Shown: piece after piece, positions 46,910 to 59,856 of the stretch | Position numbering within the stretch: position 1 is the stretch's first letter | Layout of the letters: the number at the start of each line of letters is the position of its first letter | NCBI RefSeq assembly: GCF_001667375.1 | Contig: NZ_LZIN01000036.1 | Span: 17,428 to 81,427, forward strand | From: Mycolicibacter sinensis | GTDB lineage: Bacteria > Actinomycetota > Actinomycetes > Mycobacteriales > Mycobacteriaceae | Length of the DNA: 64,000 bases | Reading direction: 5' to 3' | Position numbers and translations under genes: made by a program | The notes under the pieces: model-generated | Told to the model about the DNA's origin: nothing | Seen by the model: the letters and a program-made list of their open reading frames with translations, nothing else | The model's database searches: none

Positions 46910-47821
46910 ATGAGCACGCCGCCGGCCGCCGATGACGCCGGAAGCCTGGCCACCGGCGCCGGGGTCATCGCGACGGTGCTGGCCGCGGCGCGGGCCGCGG
47001 CAACGTCACGCGGTCTGATCAACGACCCGTTCGCCGCGCCGCTGGTGCACAAGGTTGGGCTGGACTTCTGCATCCGGGTGGCCGATGGCGATCTGGACAT
47101 CAGCCGGCTCGGCAAGGACGGCGGGTTCCCGCGGCTGGCGGAGTTCTCCGCGGCCCGCACCACGTTCTTCGACGCATTCTTCACCGATGCGGCGCGCGGC
47201 GGGATCCGTCAGGCGGTAATTCTGGGCTCGGGACTGGACACCCGCGCCTACCGGTTGTGGTGGCCGGGCGAGACCGTCGTCTACGAGGTGGACCATCCGC
47301 CGGTGGTCGACTTCAAAGCCAGCACCATGCGGGCCTGGGGCAGCACTCCGAGTGTCAACCGCCGTGCGGTCGGGGTCGACCTGCGCGGCGACTGGCCGGC
47401 GGCGCTGCGGCGAGTCGGTTTCGACGCCACCGCGCCCACCGCCTGGGTCATCGAAGGTCTACTGGTCTGGTATGTGCCGTCGGATGCACAGAACCGCCTG
47501 CTCGACGGTGTGAGCGCGCTCAGCGCCGCGGGCAGCCGGCTCGCCGCCGACCACGCGGTGCCGCGCAGCCGGCCGCAAGCGGTGCACCACGAGTCCCTCG
47601 TCGAACGCTGGCGCCGCCGCGGCTTGAGCCTGACCGGGCTGGGACCGTTCTATTCCGGAGAGCACACCGATGTGGTGCGGCACCTGACCGAAAGCGGCTG
47701 GATGACAGTGGATTCCGGGATCGCCGAGCTGTTCGCCGCCGCCCGGCTGCCCCGGTTGACCGAGCGCGAGCTGGACGGCGCCCCGGCCGCAATCCGCTAT
47801 GTCGCCGCTACCCGGAGCTAG
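46910..47821 (+). CDS. Putative SAM-dependent methyltransferase (TIGR00027/LCM type)
   Basis: This 303-residue member of the mycobacterial family of leucine-carboxyl-methyltransferase-like enzymes has the SAM-binding AVILGSGLDTRAYRL, VYEVDHPPVVDFK and WVIEGLLVWYV motifs in the usual order. Many copies exist per mycobacterial genome; substrates are mostly unknown. It starts 26 nt after the TrkA-like gene. The frame extends far upstream in the neighbour, but MSTPPAADDAGSLATG at 46910 is the typical N terminus. Confidence 0.82.
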   Translation: MSTPPAADDAGSLATGAGVIATVLAAARAAATSRGLINDPFAAPLVHKVGLDFCIRVADGDLDISRLGKDGGFPRLAEFSAARTTFFDAFFTDAARGGIRQAVILGSGLDTRAYRLWWPGETVVYEVDHPPVVDFKASTMRAWGSTPSVNRRAVGVDLRGDWPAALRRVGFDATAPTAWVIEGLLVWYVPSDAQNRLLDGVSALSAAGSRLAADHAVPRSRPQAVHHESLVERWRRRGLSLTGLGPFYSGEHTDVVRHLTESGWMTVDSGIAELFAAARLPRLTERELDGAPAAIRYVAATRS

Positions 47822-48204
47822 CCGTCAGCATTGTTTCTCACTTCGGGAAGCATTGCGGGACCATTTATCTCGTACAACGTCATATCAAGTGCGACTGTCA
47901 TCACTGACCGGAACGATTGCCTGACGCCGCAGTGAACTTATACAGCCTGTGACCGTAAAAGGAACGGTAACCGGGTAGCATTGCCGGTCAACATGTTTGA
48001 GGGCGGCCTACTGTCGAATAGCGCATCCTCGGAGAGCGTCGCCCTGCGGAACATCTCCGCCATTCAATTAGTCCAAGAGGGACTTTCGGTAATTATTTCG
48101 CAGCTCGTACACAGTGAATCCCCGGCAAGTGGTCCTAGTTTGAGGTTCGTCAACGGGCGGCCAGCGCGACGATGCGTGAATGACCGGTATTTCCAGGAGG
48201 TTAC
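47822..48204. other. Promoter-sized spacer upstream of the PPE operon
   Basis: About 380 bp, AT-richer than its neighbours. An open frame at 47981-48292 exists, but its composition and lack of ribosome site do not support a gene. The PPE operon promoter probably lies here. Confidence 0.35.
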
Positions 48205-48306
48205 GTGGTTCTCACACGCTGCATCACGCGGGTACAGCCCCGCGCCGGCCATATCGAAGCGCTCGATGACCGCAGCGCAGCGCATCGGGTGACTCGCATC
48301 TCCTGA
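48205..48306 (+). CDS. Possible 33-residue leader ORF before PPE genes
   Basis: GTG 48205 follows an excellent AGGAGGT eight bases upstream, far better than the site of the PPE gene itself. It encodes 33 residues beginning [20 protein letters not shown] and ends at TGA 48304-48306, 19 nt before the PPE start. A short ORF with a strong ribosome site so close to the next start suggests a leader peptide or translational control of the PPE operon. The sequence alone does not prove translation. Confidence 0.45.
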   Translation: MVLTRCITRVQPRAGHIEALDDRSAAHRVTRIS

Positions 48307-48325
48307 GACGGCTGTAAAGGGCTGG

Positions 48326-49603
48326 GTGAAAATGGATTTCGGGGCGTTACCGCCGGAGGTGAATTCCGGCCGGATGTACTTGGGGGCCGGCCCGGGCCCG
48401 TTGCTGTCCGCGGCATCCGCTTGGGGCGAGCTGGCTGCGGAGTTGCACTCGGCGGCCGCGGGCTACGGTGCGGTCATATCGGACCTGTCCGCCGATTGGC
48501 ATGGGTCGTCCGCCAACGCCATGTCGTTGGCGGCTGCGCCATATGCCGAGTGGATGAGCGGACTTGCGGCCCAGGCCGAAGAGGCGGGAGTGCAGGCGAC
48601 CGCGGCCGCCGCCGCCTACGAGGCGGCGTTCGCAGCCACCGTTCCGCCACCGGTGATCGCTGCGAACCGCAGCCTGCTGATGACGTTGATCGCGACGAAC
48701 ATTCTGGGGCTCAACGCTCCGGCGATCGCGGCCACTGAGGCGCACTACGCCGAGATGTGGGCCCAGGATGCCGGAACCATGTATGGCTACGCCGGTGCCT
48801 CGGCGTCAGCCGCCCAACTGGCGCCGTTCGCCGAGCCGCCGCCGACCACCGACCCGGCTGGCGTTGCCGAGCAGGAGGCCGCGACCGCGAAGGCCACCAG
48901 TAGTCCGGCAAGCTCTGTTGCGCAGCAGGTTTCGCAGGCGATGGCAACGTTGCCGGATCCGCTGCAATCGCTGTCAGGGAGTCCCGCCGTGGCGGGATCG
49001 GCGTTGCCGGGCGGCCTCGGCACCGATCTGGCCAACTGGAACACGATCATGTCAACGCTGAGCGGGGCGTACAGCCCGATGTTGGGATGGACATCTCTGC
49101 CCGGCGGTCCGTTGCTGTCGTTCGGACAGATATTCAGCTGGCCGATCAATGCCATGGGCGCCACCTCATACCTGGCCGGCCCGAAAGCTATCACCGGCGC
49201 GTTGACGCCGCTGTCGTCGCTGGCGAGCCAGACCATTCCGGCGGCCGGACTCGGCGGGGGCCCGGTGACGGGCACGCTCGGCCGGGCGGCGCTGGTCGGA
49301 CAGTTGTCGGTGCCGACGGCGTGGGCCACGTCCGCACCGGCGATCCAACCCCTTGTCTTGTCGCTGCCGACAAGCGCGGCCGCTCCGGCGGCCGCGTTGG
49401 CCGGTGAAGACGCGCTGTTCAGTGAGATGGCCCTCTCCAGCCTGGCCGGACGCGCCATGGGCGCCACGACCGGCCGCACCGTCGGCGCGACGATGACAGG
49501 TACTGCCGGCTGCGGAGTGGGCGCCGATGTGCTCGGCGCCATTGCAGAGGCAGACCCGGCGGCCGCCACGATCGTTGTGATTCCGGAGCTCGGCGATGAC
49601 TGA
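48326..49603 (+). CDS. PPE-family protein (SVP subgroup)
   Basis: This 425-residue protein has the PPE domain ([18 protein letters not shown] onward, about 180 residues) with the WxG-type turn DWHGSSA and the [16 protein letters not shown] helix. The C-terminal region carries the SVP motif [10 protein letters not shown] near residue 330. PPE proteins are ESX substrates, and some work as outer-membrane solute channels. GTG 48326 or ATG 48332 starts the gene. It has no PE partner next to it. It is followed after 68 nt by a second PPE gene and then a bicarbonate-type permease. Confidence 0.88.
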   Translation: MKMDFGALPPEVNSGRMYLGAGPGPLLSAASAWGELAAELHSAAAGYGAVISDLSADWHGSSANAMSLAAAPYAEWMSGLAAQAEEAGVQATAAAAAYEAAFAATVPPPVIAANRSLLMTLIATNILGLNAPAIAATEAHYAEMWAQDAGTMYGYAGASASAAQLAPFAEPPPTTDPAGVAEQEAATAKATSSPASSVAQQVSQAMATLPDPLQSLSGSPAVAGSALPGGLGTDLANWNTIMSTLSGAYSPMLGWTSLPGGPLLSFGQIFSWPINAMGATSYLAGPKAITGALTPLSSLASQTIPAAGLGGGPVTGTLGRAALVGQLSVPTAWATSAPAIQPLVLSLPTSAAAPAAALAGEDALFSEMALSSLAGRAMGATTGRTVGATMTGTAGCGVGADVLGAIAEADPAAATIVVIPELGDD

Positions 49604-49671
49604 CGTTTCGAAGCCGGCTTGTGGCCCCGCGCCCGCAAGCTGGGCTGCGCTACGGGAGGGGGGATAGGCGA

Positions 49672-50976
49672 ATGTACTTCTCTCTGTTACCCCCGGAGAC
49701 CAACTCGGGAAACCTCTACACCGGTCCGGGGTCCGGTTCGTTGCTGTCGGCGGCGGCGGCATGGGACCGTCTGGCCGATGAAATGCATTCCGCAGCAGCG
49801 GATTACAACACGGTGGTGATGGGATTGACCGCTGAGTCATGGGCCGGCCCTTCGGCCGAGTCGATGGCGGCCGCGGCCGGACCCTATGCGGCTTGGATGT
49901 CGGCCACCGCGGCGCTGGCCGCCGAGGCAGGCGCGCAGGCGCAGGCCGCCGCAGCCGCCTACGAAGCGGCCTATGAAGCCGTCGTACCACCGGAAGCGGT
50001 GGCGGCCAACCGTACCCAGTTGACGTCGTTACTCGCGACGAACGTGGTCGGCCAGAACACCGCAGCGATCGCAGCTGCCGAAGCCCAGTACCTGGAAATG
50101 TGGGCGCAGGATGCCGAAGTCATGCACGGTTACGCGGTGGCGTCGGCAGCCGCCACCAAGATCAACGCTTTCACCCAACCGCCGCAGACCACCAACGCGA
50201 ACGCGCCGGCCGCTGCGTCAACCGCTGCCGTGTCATCGGCTTCGAACCCGATACTGCAGGCAGGCGCCGATATGGCGACCCGGTACACCGCGTTTTTCAA
50301 CAACATGCTGAACACCCTGACCGGCTCGCCAGAAGCCGGTTCGACGTTTGCGGCGATGTATTCAGCTCTCAAGGTCCCCCTCAGCTTCACCACTCAGTTC
50401 AACGACGCCTCCATGCTCACCAACTTCCCGATCCAGAACTTTCTGAAGTTCGCGCCCGCTCTCGGACGTACTCTCGTTGAGATCCCGGGTACACGCATGG
50501 GTGCTGGACTCGCGCTGCCGTCGTCCGGTGGGCCGGTGTCCAGCGTGTCGGCAGGGATGGGCGAGGCCAATTTGGTGGGGCCGCTGTCCGTCCCACCCGC
50601 CTGGGCCGGCCAAAGCCCGGCGATCAGGTTGGCGGCCAGCGCGCTGCCGACGGCCGGAACGCCCGCCGCCATTCCCGGGAGCCTGCTGAGTCAGATGGCA
50701 CTGGGCGGCATGACCGGTGGCGCTGTCGGCAGTGCGGCACCCCGGGTCGCCGCCGCAGGGCGGACCAGCGTGATCACCGGCCGGAGCGCCAAGACGCCCG
50801 CCAAGCTCGACCAAGTCCTCGCCAAGCTACGCCATCAACCCGATTCGGTGCAGCACTGGAATACCGACCAAGCCGGATTGGAGGACTTGCTCGACGAGCT
50901 GTCGAGGAAGCCGGGAATCCACGCTGTGCATCTCAAGGGCAGGAAAACGAAGGCGCCCAAGACATCCGGGGCCTGA
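49672..50976 (+). CDS. PPE-family protein (SVP subgroup), with basic C-terminal extension
   Basis: This 434-residue protein has a PPE domain (MYFSLLPPETNSGNLYTG; SWAGPSA; YLEMWAQDAEVMHGYA), then a variable region and the SVP motif VGPLSVPPAWAGQSPA near 310. The last about 60 residues (KTPAKLDQVLAKLR ... HLKGRKTKAPKTSGA) form a basic segment that looks like a separate small domain and is unusual for PPE-SVP proteins. ATG 49672 follows GAGGGGGGATAGG. It ends 42 nt before the SbtA-like permease, indicating one operon. Confidence 0.87.
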   Translation: MYFSLLPPETNSGNLYTGPGSGSLLSAAAAWDRLADEMHSAAADYNTVVMGLTAESWAGPSAESMAAAAGPYAAWMSATAALAAEAGAQAQAAAAAYEAAYEAVVPPEAVAANRTQLTSLLATNVVGQNTAAIAAAEAQYLEMWAQDAEVMHGYAVASAAATKINAFTQPPQTTNANAPAAASTAAVSSASNPILQAGADMATRYTAFFNNMLNTLTGSPEAGSTFAAMYSALKVPLSFTTQFNDASMLTNFPIQNFLKFAPALGRTLVEIPGTRMGAGLALPSSGGPVSSVSAGMGEANLVGPLSVPPAWAGQSPAIRLAASALPTAGTPAAIPGSLLSQMALGGMTGGAVGSAAPRVAAAGRTSVITGRSAKTPAKLDQVLAKLRHQPDSVQHWNTDQAGLEDLLDELSRKPGIHAVHLKGRKTKAPKTSGA

Positions 50977-51018
50977 CGCCCCGCATCCCATCGTGACTGC
51001 ATCGGAATCGGAGAGATC

Positions 51019-52212
51019 ATGCAAATGCTTTTGGAGTTCTGGCATAACTTCAGCCACAACCTATTCAAGCCGCTGCTGCTGTTCTTCTACCTGGGCTTCC
51101 TCATGCCGATTCTGAAGGTGCCGTTCGAATTTCCACCGGCGATCTACCACGGCCTCACCATGTACCTGCTGCTGGCAATCGGCTGGCACGGCGGCGAAGA
51201 GCTCGCGGGAATCAGCATGTCCAGCATCGGAGGGGTGCTCGGTTTCATGGCGACCGGGTTCCTCTTGAACTTTGTCATCGGCGCGTTGGCCTACTTCATC
51301 TTGAAGCACACCACGAGAATGCGAGAAGTGGACCGGGCTACGGTCGCCGGCTATTACGGCTCGGACTCGGCGGGCACGTTTGCCACCTGCGTGGGCGTGC
51401 TGGCCACCGCCGACATTGTCTTCGACTCCTATATGCCGGTCATGCTGGCAATCATGGAGATTCCCGGCTGCCTGGTCGCGCTGCTCCTGGTGGCTCGGCT
51501 GCGGCGCAGAGGAATGGATTCCACCGGTCTGCTGCCCGGTGAGATCGGCTACATCGGGTCGGGCGCAAGCGTGGTTCGGGTTGCTCAGGGGAGCAGTACG
51601 GAGACCGTCTCTTTGGTTGCACTCGAAGATTTCCCGGAAGATCTCGAGGCGGAATCCGGGAAGGCTGCCGCGCTTGACGCGGAGCCCTCCTTCATCTCCG
51701 GCGCGATCCTTCGCGAGGTCTTTCTCAATCCCGGCCTATGCCTGCTCATGGGCGGTATAGCGATCGGATTCATCAGCGGACTGCAGGGACAGAAGGTCAC
51801 TGCAGTCGACGATCCGGTCTTCCTGACCGCGTTCCAGGGGGCCCTATGTCTGTTCTTGCTGGAAATGGGGATGACTGCGTCCCGAAAGCTGAGGGATCTG
51901 AGAGCGGCGGGCCGAGGCTTCATCCTGTTCGGCCTGCTCGCGCCGAACCTTTTCGCAACGATCGGCATCATGGTGGCGCACTTGTATTCTCAGCTCACGG
52001 GGTTCCCATTGGAGACCGGGACCTACGTGCTCTTCGCGGTACTCTGCGGCGCCGCGTCGTATATCGCCGTTCCAGCGATCCAGCGGTTGGCCATTCCCGA
52101 GGCCAGTCCCAGCCTGCCGTTGGCCGCCTCGCTGGGCCTGACCTTCTCCTACAACGTGACGATCGGAATACCGCTCTATATCGAACTGGCGCACATACTG
52201 GCTCGGATGTGA
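51019..52212 (+). CDS. SbtA-type sodium-dependent bicarbonate permease
   Basis: This 397-residue membrane protein has about ten helices arranged as two repeats separated by a charged loop (about 160-225). The SbtA family blocks are visible: GLTMYLLLAIGWHGGEEL, the pore-region GYYGSDSAGTFATCVGVLATADI, LFLLEMGMTASRKLRDLR in the second half, and FAVLCGAASYIAVPAIQRLAIPEASPS. SbtA imports bicarbonate with Na+ in cyanobacteria. In a mycobacterium it could supply carboxylases such as acetyl-/propionyl-CoA carboxylase. No SbtB regulator follows. Its position behind two PPE genes suggests that they provide outer-membrane passage. Confidence 0.8.
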   Translation: MQMLLEFWHNFSHNLFKPLLLFFYLGFLMPILKVPFEFPPAIYHGLTMYLLLAIGWHGGEELAGISMSSIGGVLGFMATGFLLNFVIGALAYFILKHTTRMREVDRATVAGYYGSDSAGTFATCVGVLATADIVFDSYMPVMLAIMEIPGCLVALLLVARLRRRGMDSTGLLPGEIGYIGSGASVVRVAQGSSTETVSLVALEDFPEDLEAESGKAAALDAEPSFISGAILREVFLNPGLCLLMGGIAIGFISGLQGQKVTAVDDPVFLTAFQGALCLFLLEMGMTASRKLRDLRAAGRGFILFGLLAPNLFATIGIMVAHLYSQLTGFPLETGTYVLFAVLCGAASYIAVPAIQRLAIPEASPSLPLAASLGLTFSYNVTIGIPLYIELAHILARM

Positions 52213-52225
52213 GTACCAGCTGGTG

Positions 52226-52546
52226 ATGAGCGTGAAAGAGATCGTTGCGATAGCGGGCCTGGCACTCGCGATCGCCGGGGCCACTCCCGCTCAGGCGGAC
52301 CCCGACGGCGCGGACGATGACCCTGCCTTCATCGCATCCCTGAAGCAGTCGGGGATGACGTTTGCCAGCGAAGGGCAAGCGATCGCGGCCGCCCGGGCGG
52401 TCTGCGGGTTGATCAGCAACGGCGAATCCGGGCTGCAGGTCGTCCGAGAAGTCCAGAGCGATAACGCCGCGCTCACGCTGGACGGCGCTGCGCAATTCGC
52501 CGCCATCGCCGCCAACGCCTATTGCCCTGGGCAACTGAAGAATTGA
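52226..52546 (+). CDS. DUF732 secreted protein
   Basis: This 106-residue protein has a signal peptide ending TPAQA-DPD (about residue 24). The DUF732 domain is complete: FIASLKQSGMTFASEGQAIAAARAVCGLISNG ... AAQFAAIAANAYCPGQL, with the two conserved cysteines. It starts 13 nt after the permease stop (a GTG one codon upstream is possible), so it belongs to the PPE-PPE-SbtA operon. Confidence 0.8.
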   Translation: MSVKEIVAIAGLALAIAGATPAQADPDGADDDPAFIASLKQSGMTFASEGQAIAAARAVCGLISNGESGLQVVREVQSDNAALTLDGAAQFAAIAANAYCPGQLKN

Positions 52547-52563
52547 TCGGGCCATTGCGGCCA

Positions 52564-52613
52564 CTCCTACTGCCCGCAGCAGTGGGTGGGGAGGTTCGCG
52601 CGGGCAGTAGGAG
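52564..52613. terminator. Bidirectional terminator hairpin
   Basis: CTCCTACTGCCCGC at 52564-52577 pairs perfectly with GCGGGCAGTAGGAG at 52600-52613, a 14-bp stem with a 22-nt loop. It lies between the convergent DUF732 and hemophore-like genes. Confidence 0.78.
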
Positions 52614-52627
52614 CTGTCCCAGAGGCG

Positions 52628-53023
52628 CTATCCCGCCATGAATTCTGCGTAGGCAGAAGCCAATTCGGGCGGCAGCACCGTCATCTGGCACTGCTGCTGC
52701 TTCTCACCGATCGGCGCGAGGATGCCACGCAACTCGTAGTACTCCTGCGGGTTAGCGGTGAAATAGCTGCGCACCTCGGCTGCGGCCTGCGGCCGTGGTG
52801 AGCTGATAGCCCGGTTCATCACGGCGTTTGCGCCGGGGTGTGCGCTCAGATACTGCCGAGCCGAACCGGTAACCGAGTCGACGGTGCTGGTCACCGACGC
52901 CTGGCTGCAGTCGGGGGCCGCCACTGCCGACGGCGCGGCGATCAGGGTGGCAGCAGTGGCGCCCAACAGTCCGGCGCCGAGGCCGAATCGCCGAATCATG
53001 GTGACGCCGAGGGTCTTCGACAT
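52628..53023 (-). CDS. Hemophore-related secreted protein
   Basis: This 131-residue protein has a signal peptide ending AVAA-PDC (about residue 36). The mature domain is all-helical with one cysteine near each end (PDCSQAS, EKQQQCQM), and the HPGANAVMNRAIS ... EVRSYFTANPQEYYELRGILAPI pattern is that of the Rv0203-related hemophore family. It may bind haem outside the cell. ATG 53023 follows GGAAGGAA. It stands alone between two terminator-like or intergenic spacers. Confidence 0.75.
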   Translation of the reverse strand: MSKTLGVTMIRRFGLGAGLLGATAATLIAAPSAVAAPDCSQASVTSTVDSVTGSARQYLSAHPGANAVMNRAISSPRPQAAAEVRSYFTANPQEYYELRGILAPIGEKQQQCQMTVLPPELASAYAEFMAG

Positions 53024-53240
53024 GGATGTTTCCTTCCGGGTGGTGAATGCAATTCCCGTCCGGAGCCCAAGGTACGCGCGGCCGAGGTGGGCGACATGTG
53101 TCCCTGAGCACAGCCGATTGTGCACTGGGGTAACAAATCGATCACTCGCCGGTCAATCCGGGGCAGGTGTGCCGCAAATGCGGATCCGATTGGTAAGGCT
53201 GCTCTTAAACTCCGTGATCAGCACTTATCGGATCGTGACC

Positions 53241-53996
53241 TTAAGGTTTGCCCGCACGCACGATTGCGGCTTCCGCAGCCTCCCGAATCGGGCCCCGCCA
53301 CACGTCGCCATGGCCGGGCGCGAGGACGTCGGTCTCCAGCAGCGCTAGCGCCGACAGGCTGCGGATGCAGTCCTCCTGGCTGTGGCTGAACAGTGCCGGC
53401 AGCAGCTGCGGGCCGACGTGTGACAGCACCGGGTGGCCGGTGATCAGGGCGTCGCCGCTGGCCAATATCCCGTCCACCAGATACGAGCAATGGCCGCGGG
53501 TGTGCCCCGGCGTCGGAATGGCCACCGGCTGGCCGGGCAGCCCGGCGGCGATGTCGCCGGTCAACGGCTGGGCCGACGGGATGCCCTCGCGGTTCAGGCC
53601 GCCGTTGCGCAGGACGTGCACGCTCCACCGGGCCCAGCTGGGCCGCCACAGCTGCGGAGCCACTGCCAGCGGCGAGGCCTGCTCCAGATACTCCCGTTTG
53701 GCGTGGCCCACCTCGTCGGCGTGGCAGTAGACCGGTGTTTTATACGTCTTGGCGAGCCAGATCGCCGCACCGAAGTGGTCGACGTGGGCGTGGGTGAGCA
53801 GCACCGCGCGCACATCGCCGGCGTCGTATCCCAGGGCGCCCAGCGACGCCAGCACGTCGGTGCGGTCTCCGGGGTAGCCGGCGTCGATCAGCAGCACGCC
53901 GGTGTCATCGGTGACCAGCAGCCAGTTGACCGCCTCACCGCGGGCCAGGTGGACCCGCTCGGTCACCGGAACGACCTCGACCAGCCTTTCACCCAT
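53241..53996 (-). CDS. Metallo-beta-lactamase-fold hydrolase (Rv0406c-like)
   Basis: This 251-residue MBL-fold protein has the zinc motif H69-x-H71-x-D73-H74 (THAHVDHFG), PGHTRGH and the [10 protein letters not shown] strand. Known relatives hydrolyse thioesters, lactones or similar small molecules. ATG 53996 is divergent from fgd1 with 43 nt between starts, the same arrangement as Rv0406c-Rv0407. The substrate is unknown. Confidence 0.82.
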   Translation of the reverse strand: MGERLVEVVPVTERVHLARGEAVNWLLVTDDTGVLLIDAGYPGDRTDVLASLGALGYDAGDVRAVLLTHAHVDHFGAAIWLAKTYKTPVYCHADEVGHAKREYLEQASPLAVAPQLWRPSWARWSVHVLRNGGLNREGIPSAQPLTGDIAAGLPGQPVAIPTPGHTRGHCSYLVDGILASGDALITGHPVLSHVGPQLLPALFSHSQEDCIRSLSALALLETDVLAPGHGDVWRGPIREAAEAAIVRAGKP

Positions 53997-54039
53997 GCCC
54001 GTGAGTCTAGGAAGAGCGCGGGAGGGTAGAAAAGGTGGA

Positions 54040-55050
54040 ATGGCGGAACTCAAACTCGGATACAAGGCGTCGGCGGAGCAGTTCGGGCCGCGGGAACTGG
54101 TGGAGCTCGGTGTGGCCGCCGAGGCACACGGCATGGACAGCGCCACCGTCAGTGACCACTTTCAGCCCTGGCGCCACGAAGGCGGGCATGCCCCGTTCTC
54201 GCTGGCCTGGATGACCGCGGTCGGGGAGCGCACCGAGAAGATCCTGCTGGGTACCTCGGTGCTGACCCCGACGTTCCGGTACAACCCGGCCGTCATCGCG
54301 CAGGCCTTTGCCACCATGAGCTGCCTGTACCCGCAGCGGGTCTTTCTGGGCGTGGGCACCGGGGAGGCGCTGAACGAGATCGCCACCGGGTTCACCGGCC
54401 AGTGGCCCGAGTTCAAGGAGCGGTTCGCCCGGCTGCGCGAGTCGGTGCGGCTGATGCGCGAGCTGTGGCGCGGAGATCGGGTGGATTTCGACGGCGACTA
54501 CTACCGGCTCAAGGGCGCCTCGATCTACGACGTGCCCGAGGGCGGCGTCCCGGTCTACATCGCGGCCGGCGGGCCGGCGGTGGCGAAGTACGCCGGGCGG
54601 GCCGGTGACGGTTTCATCTGCACCTCCGGCAAGGGCGAAGAGCTCTACACCGAGAAGCTGATGCCCGCGGTGCTGGCCGGCGCCGAGGCCGCCGAGCGGG
54701 ACGCCGACGGCATCGACAAGATGATCGAGATCAAGATCTCCTACGATCCCGATCCGGAGCTGGCGCTGAACAACACCCGGTTCTGGGCGCCGCTGAGCCT
54801 GACCGCCGAGCAGAAGCACTCCATCGAGGACCCGATCGAGATGGAGAAAGCCGCCGATGCGCTGCCGATCGAGCAGATCGCCAAGCGCTGGATCGTCGCC
54901 TCGGATCCTGACGAGGCGGTGGAACAGGTCGGCCAGTACGTGCAGTGGGGACTGAACCACCTGGTGTTCCACGCGCCCGGCCACGACCAGCGGCGTTTCC
55001 TGGAGCTGTTCAAGACCGACCTGGAGCCGCGGCTGCGCCGGCTGGGCTGA
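54040..55050 (+). CDS. fgd1: F420-dependent glucose-6-phosphate dehydrogenase
   Basis: This 336-residue luciferase-like TIM barrel oxidises glucose-6-phosphate and reduces coenzyme F420, the source of F420H2 for Ddn-type reductases in mycobacteria. Catalytic H40 in VSDHFQPW is present, as are [10 protein letters not shown] and the [24 protein letters not shown] stretch that surrounds F420 and the phosphate. Length equals M. tuberculosis Fgd1. ATG 54040 is used; the longer frame upstream overlaps the MBL gene. Confidence 0.96.
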   Translation: MAELKLGYKASAEQFGPRELVELGVAAEAHGMDSATVSDHFQPWRHEGGHAPFSLAWMTAVGERTEKILLGTSVLTPTFRYNPAVIAQAFATMSCLYPQRVFLGVGTGEALNEIATGFTGQWPEFKERFARLRESVRLMRELWRGDRVDFDGDYYRLKGASIYDVPEGGVPVYIAAGGPAVAKYAGRAGDGFICTSGKGEELYTEKLMPAVLAGAEAAERDADGIDKMIEIKISYDPDPELALNNTRFWAPLSLTAEQKHSIEDPIEMEKAADALPIEQIAKRWIVASDPDEAVEQVGQYVQWGLNHLVFHAPGHDQRRFLELFKTDLEPRLRRLG

Positions 55051-55094
55051 GCCCCGGCGGCTTCATGCCGGATGTGCGGAGTCGTACGCGACAC

Positions 55095-55166
55095 GCCGCC
55101 CTTGCCGTACCGAACCGCACACTCGACGGTCGGGCGGCCGGGGGGAGCGCCCGACGGAAGGGCGGC
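55095..55166. terminator. Nested stem-loops between fgd1 and pknG
   Basis: GCCGCCCTT at 55095-55103 pairs with AAGGGCGGC at 55158-55166, and inside it GTCGGGCG (55129-55136) pairs with CGCCCGAC (55148-55155). Both stems are perfect. The genes on both sides converge, so a two-way terminator is likely. Confidence 0.65.
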
Positions 55167-55171
55167 GGATG

Positions 55172-58379
<3,208 letters not shown>

Positions 58380-58383
<4 letters not shown>

Positions 58384-59699
58384 TTGTACTCGTTCAGTCG
58401 TGGCCACAAGCCGAGCGCGACCGCGATCGCAGCCCCCATGGACAGCACCGCACCCCCGACGGGGGCCACCGACAGTACTCGCCGGGCGTTGAGCACGTCG
58501 CTGCGCAGTTGATTGCGGCTGTGCTGCAGCGCCTTGTCCAAGGCGGCGTCGAGCTGGTCGAACGCCGGAGTGGAGTCCTCGCCGCTGCCGCCCAGGGCCA
58601 CCATGGTGGCGGCTCGGTAGTTGCCGACGGAGATATAGGAGTTCATCCGGTCGTTGGCCTGCCGCCACCGGGTCAACAGCTGCCCGGCGTTGGCCAGGTC
58701 GGCCTTGTCGACGGCGTCGCCGCGCTCCAGGTAGCCCTGCAGCTGCGCCTGCATGGCGTCGATGCGCTGGTAGAAGGTCTGCTTGCGGGCCTCCTCGTCC
58801 CCGCGCCGGATCAGCGACAAGGTCTCGTCGGCACGCGCCTGCTGCGCGGTGATCGCCAGGTTCGTGATCGCCTTCAACGATTCGGCGGCGGTGTCCTTGG
58901 CGGTGCGGCTGCCCGCGGTGGAGATCACCAGCACGGTGCCGACCCAGATCACCATCAGCAGGATCGCCAAACCACCGGCGACCAGCCCGGGATTGATCCG
59001 GCGCCGGGTGTGCCGGGCCAGCCAGCGATGCGCGAACGCACCGAACAGCACCGTGGTCGCCACCACCAGGATCACCGGGGCCGGCACCCGGGTGGACGCC
59101 GTGGTCTGGACGTCCACCGTCGCCGAGGTGGCCTGGTAGAGCCGCTGGGCGTCGGGCAGGATCGTGTGCTGCATCAGCTCGGAGGCTTCCGACAGGTACG
59201 ACGAACCCACCGGATCACCCGATCGATTGTTGGTCCGGGCGGTCTCGATCAGGCCGGTGTAGACGGCCAGTTCGGCGTTGATCCGCCCCAACAGCCCCAG
59301 CAGCGGCTCGTCGTTCAGGCCGCCGGAGGCCCGGGTCACCGCCACCGCGGCGGCGGTGATGGCCTGCTCGTAGCGTTCCCGCACCGCTCGCGGCTCGCCC
59401 TGGGCGATGAAGGCGGTGGCCGCCGCGGCGTCGGCGACCGACAACGTTGTGTAGAGCTGCCCGGCGGCGTAGGCCAGCGGCTCGGTGTGGTCGAGCACGG
59501 TGGTCAGGGTGTTCTGCCGGTCGTTGATCGTGGTGGCGGTGGCAAACGCGCTGAGGCCGCCCAGTGCGGCCAGGATGAGGCCGATGGCCAGGATGCGACC
59601 GGGGGTGGTGGTGAAAAACCACCAGCGGGGTCGGGCCGATTCGGTCGGCGACCGTAACCCCGCCGGCTCGGTTGACGGATGCGCCAACTCAACGGTCAC
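58380..59699 (-). CDS. glnX: Transmembrane signal transducer GlnX
   Basis: This 439-residue protein (Rv0412c-like) has four predicted membrane helices: near residues 37-57, about 206-225, about 240-262, and 411-432. Two long helical extracytoplasmic sections between them resemble four-helix sensor bundles. It relays ligand binding by GlnH to PknG. The three genes overlap by 1-4 nt, so they are made as a unit. GTG or ATG at 59699 follows a spacer shared with mutT3. Confidence 0.92.
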
Positions 59700-59856
59700 G
59701 TGCGTTCAGACTCCATCCCTGTTCGCGTCACCAACGAGCATAAAGGGATTCTAAGAGCGCAGGTATCGTCCGCGCCGACCTGCGGGGGGTTGTTGCCGAA
59801 ATAGTCGCGCGATCTCACCACAACCGAGACATACCGCTGCCGATACGCTTCGGAGC

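Noticed and set aside
47981..48292. 103-codon frame upstream of the PPE operon
   Set aside because: No ribosome site, poor protein character; the 33-codon ORF in another frame with AGGAGGT is the better candidate.
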